Assembly (NCBI GenBank): GCA_019428955.1
Contig: JAHYJF010000213.1
Location: 1 to 6,130 of the forward strand
Length of the DNA stretch: 6,130 nucleotides
DNA from: Burkholderiaceae bacterium
GTDB taxonomy: Bacteria; Pseudomonadota; Gammaproteobacteria; Burkholderiales; Burkholderiaceae_E
Reading direction: 5' to 3'
Below, one piece after another: positions 5,162-6,130 of the stretch. The position numbers were made by a program, and so were the translations under genes. Numbering within the stretch: position 1 is the stretch's first letter; each line of letters opens with the position of its first letter. Below the pieces are notes generated by a model. The model saw only the letters and a program-made list of their open reading frames with translations. It made no database searches and had not been told where the DNA came from.

Positions 5162-6055
5162 TTAAGTTTTCTCGCCGCGAGGCGGCGGACGGCGGAACTC
5201 GACGGTCGCGGCGCCGTCGGCCCGGCGCTTCACTTCCGGCACCCAGGCGTGGCCGTAGATCACTTCAAAGCTCAGGTTGATCCGGCCGTCGGCACTTGCG
5301 CCGGCGCTGATGCGCTCCTCCCACTGGCGGCGGCGCGCGGGCGATTGCAGACCGCGGGCGCGGTCGCGCCGGGCGTTGCCGCCCAATGCCCGGACTTCGT
5401 CGAGCAGGGCCGCGGCACTGGCGTAGGTGAGGTCGATTCTTTCCATGTCCATTACCGGGTCGGCAAAACCGGCGCCCACCAACGCGTCGCCCAGGTCGTG
5501 CATGTCCGGGAACGGCATCATCAGCGCACCGGCGGCACGCAGCTCTCTGAGGGTGTCGACGCCGAAAGCGCTGAACATCACCAGGCCGCCGGGGCGCAGG
5601 CTCCGATGCCACTCACCCAAGACCGTGGGGACGTCGTGGCACCAGTTCAGCGCCAGATTCGACCAGGCCAATCCCAGGCTCGAGGTGGCCAACGGCAGAG
5701 CGCCGATGTCGGCGACCACCACCTGGACTGCCGGCCCCGAGGAGGCACCGCGCAGTCGCGCGATCAGGCCCCGGCGCGGTGCCACCGCGGCCTGGGCCGC
5801 GCGCGCGCTGGCCTCGATCAGGTCGATGCCCACCAGGCTCGCCGCGGGATAGCGAGCTCGCAGCTCCAACAACCCGTGCCCGCGCCCGCAGCCCAGGTCG
5901 ACGATGACACCGGGGTCGATGCGCGTCAGTTCCAGGTGTTCGAGCATGCGCCGCTCGACCTCACGCAGGATGAAGCCGTCCGGTCCGGCGCGCAGCGCGC
6001 GGCGCGCGAATTGGCGGCGCACTGCCAAAGGGTCTAGGAGGTTGGCGGGATCCAT
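5162..6055 (-). CDS. bioC: BioC-type SAM-dependent methyltransferase
   Basis: A 297-aa class I methyltransferase. BioC methylates the free carboxyl of malonyl-ACP, so that fatty acid synthesis can build the pimeloyl chain of biotin. Seen: N-terminal DPLAVRRQFARRA, typical of BioC; SAM motif I VDLGCGRGHG (52-61); acidic motif VGIDLIEAS (75-83); VVVADIGALPLATSSLGLAW (112-131) followed by SNLALNW (132-138), the characteristic BioC motif; and SLRPGGLVMFSAFG (152-165). The start is the ATG at 6055. There is no Shine-Dalgarno, but a TATACT lies eight bases upstream, so the mRNA may be leaderless. BioC-like genes commonly neighbour coxB in betaproteobacteria. The related mitochondrial NDUFAF5 hydroxylates a complex I arginine, so a non-biotin role is possible. 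No other bio gene is visible to support the biotin reading. It appears intact, and 103 bp separate it from coxB. Confidence 0.85.
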   Translation of the reverse strand: MDPANLLDPLAVRRQFARRALRAGPDGFILREVERRMLEHLELTRIDPGVIVDLGCGRGHGLLELRARYPAASLVGIDLIEASARAAQAAVAPRRGLIARLRGASSGPAVQVVVADIGALPLATSSLGLAWSNLALNWCHDVPTVLGEWHRSLRPGGLVMFSAFGVDTLRELRAAGALMMPFPDMHDLGDALVGAGFADPVMDMERIDLTYASAAALLDEVRALGGNARRDRARGLQSPARRRQWEERISAGASADGRINLSFEVIYGHAWVPEVKRRADGAATVEFRRPPPRGEKT

Positions 6056-6063
6056 GGCTTGGA

Positions 6064-6069
6064 AGTATA
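6064..6069 (-). promoter_or_regulatory. Candidate -10 box of bioC, possibly giving a leaderless mRNA
   Basis: TATACT on the minus strand, eight bases before the bioC ATG, matches five of six -10 consensus positions. Transcription would start within a few bases of the ATG, which fits the absence of a ribosome site. TTGAAC at 6086-6081 is only 11 bp away, too close for a standard -35; at 17 bp there is only a poor GCGTCA. Confidence 0.35.
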
Positions 6070-6130
6070 CGAAGTGCCGGGTTCAATGACGCATGGACTA
6101 CCCCGGGGCATGGCCTTCACCCCCCGCGAC
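6070..6130. other. Right-edge sequence, no gene assigned
   Basis: Two plus-strand ATGs, at 6086 and 6093, open short frames that run off the edge (15 and 12 whole codons). Neither has a clear ribosome site or a recognisable N-terminus. A divergent gene such as comF is sometimes found beside bioC in betaproteobacteria, but nothing visible here supports that. Confidence 0.2.

Noticed and set aside
4322..6037. Plus-strand open frame of 571 codons
   Set aside because: It lies antisense to bioC and coxB, whose minus-strand translations carry clear family motifs. The translation is low-complexity His/Arg/Ala-rich, as expected of an antisense shadow in high-GC DNA.
1..6130. CRISPR arrays, insertion sequences, tRNA or rRNA genes, prophage or defence genes
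   Set aside because: I saw no spaced direct repeats, transposase motifs, terminal inverted repeats, tRNA-like cloverleaf or conserved rRNA stretches. All longer minus-strand frames are accounted for by the oxidase cluster and bioC.

Overview
The window looks like part of a high-GC betaproteobacterial chromosome (Burkholderiales, Rhodocyclales or a relative). It holds the cluster for an aa3-type cytochrome c oxidase. The family content and order (a BioC-type methyltransferase, coxB, coxA, a DUF2970 protein, coxC, a divergent DUF2909 'twin transmembrane' gene, SURF1, a SCO-like thioredoxin-fold protein, ctaA/COX15) match the arrangement I know from that class. The taxonomic call is inference; no rRNA or other marker is present.

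Layout, from the right edge leftwards in the direction of transcription. bioC (minus) is intact. About 100 bp further is coxB (subunit II fused to cytochrome c), then coxA (subunit I), a DUF2970 remnant, and coxC (subunit III, intact). The small DUF2909 gene (plus) converges on coxC and diverges from SURF1. SURF1, the SCO-like gene and ctaA follow on the minus strand as a tight run. ctaA leaves the window at base 1, so only its N-terminal 148 codons are present. Most of the window is coding; the non-coding gaps are about 100 bp or less.

The main feature is damage confined to about 2 kb (3066..5058), covering the two catalytic subunits. coxB has a one-base loss in a C-run just after its start codon, a TAA stop inside the CuA-binding loop, and an in-frame internal deletion that removes the CuA methionine and the haem c CxxCH motif. 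coxA has a one-base frameshift near its start and two internal deletions. The second deletion removes the CuB histidines and the active-site tyrosine. A third junction fuses coxA in frame to the back half of a DUF2970 gene, deleting the coxA 3' end and the place where ctaG (cox11) is normally found. Flanking genes appear full length. If the sequence is faithful, this organism has lost the catalytic core of this oxidase but keeps subunit III and the haem a and assembly genes, and would need another terminal oxidase. If it is not faithful, this is a locally bad consensus or assembly. The sequence alone cannot decide between these.

If intact, the genes would work together as follows. CtaA makes haem a, SURF1 helps insert it, and the SCO-like protein and the missing CtaG would serve copper delivery. 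CoxA, CoxB and CoxC form the oxidase core. BioC is functionally separate. I found no RNA gene, CRISPR array, insertion sequence or defence-type novel system here.
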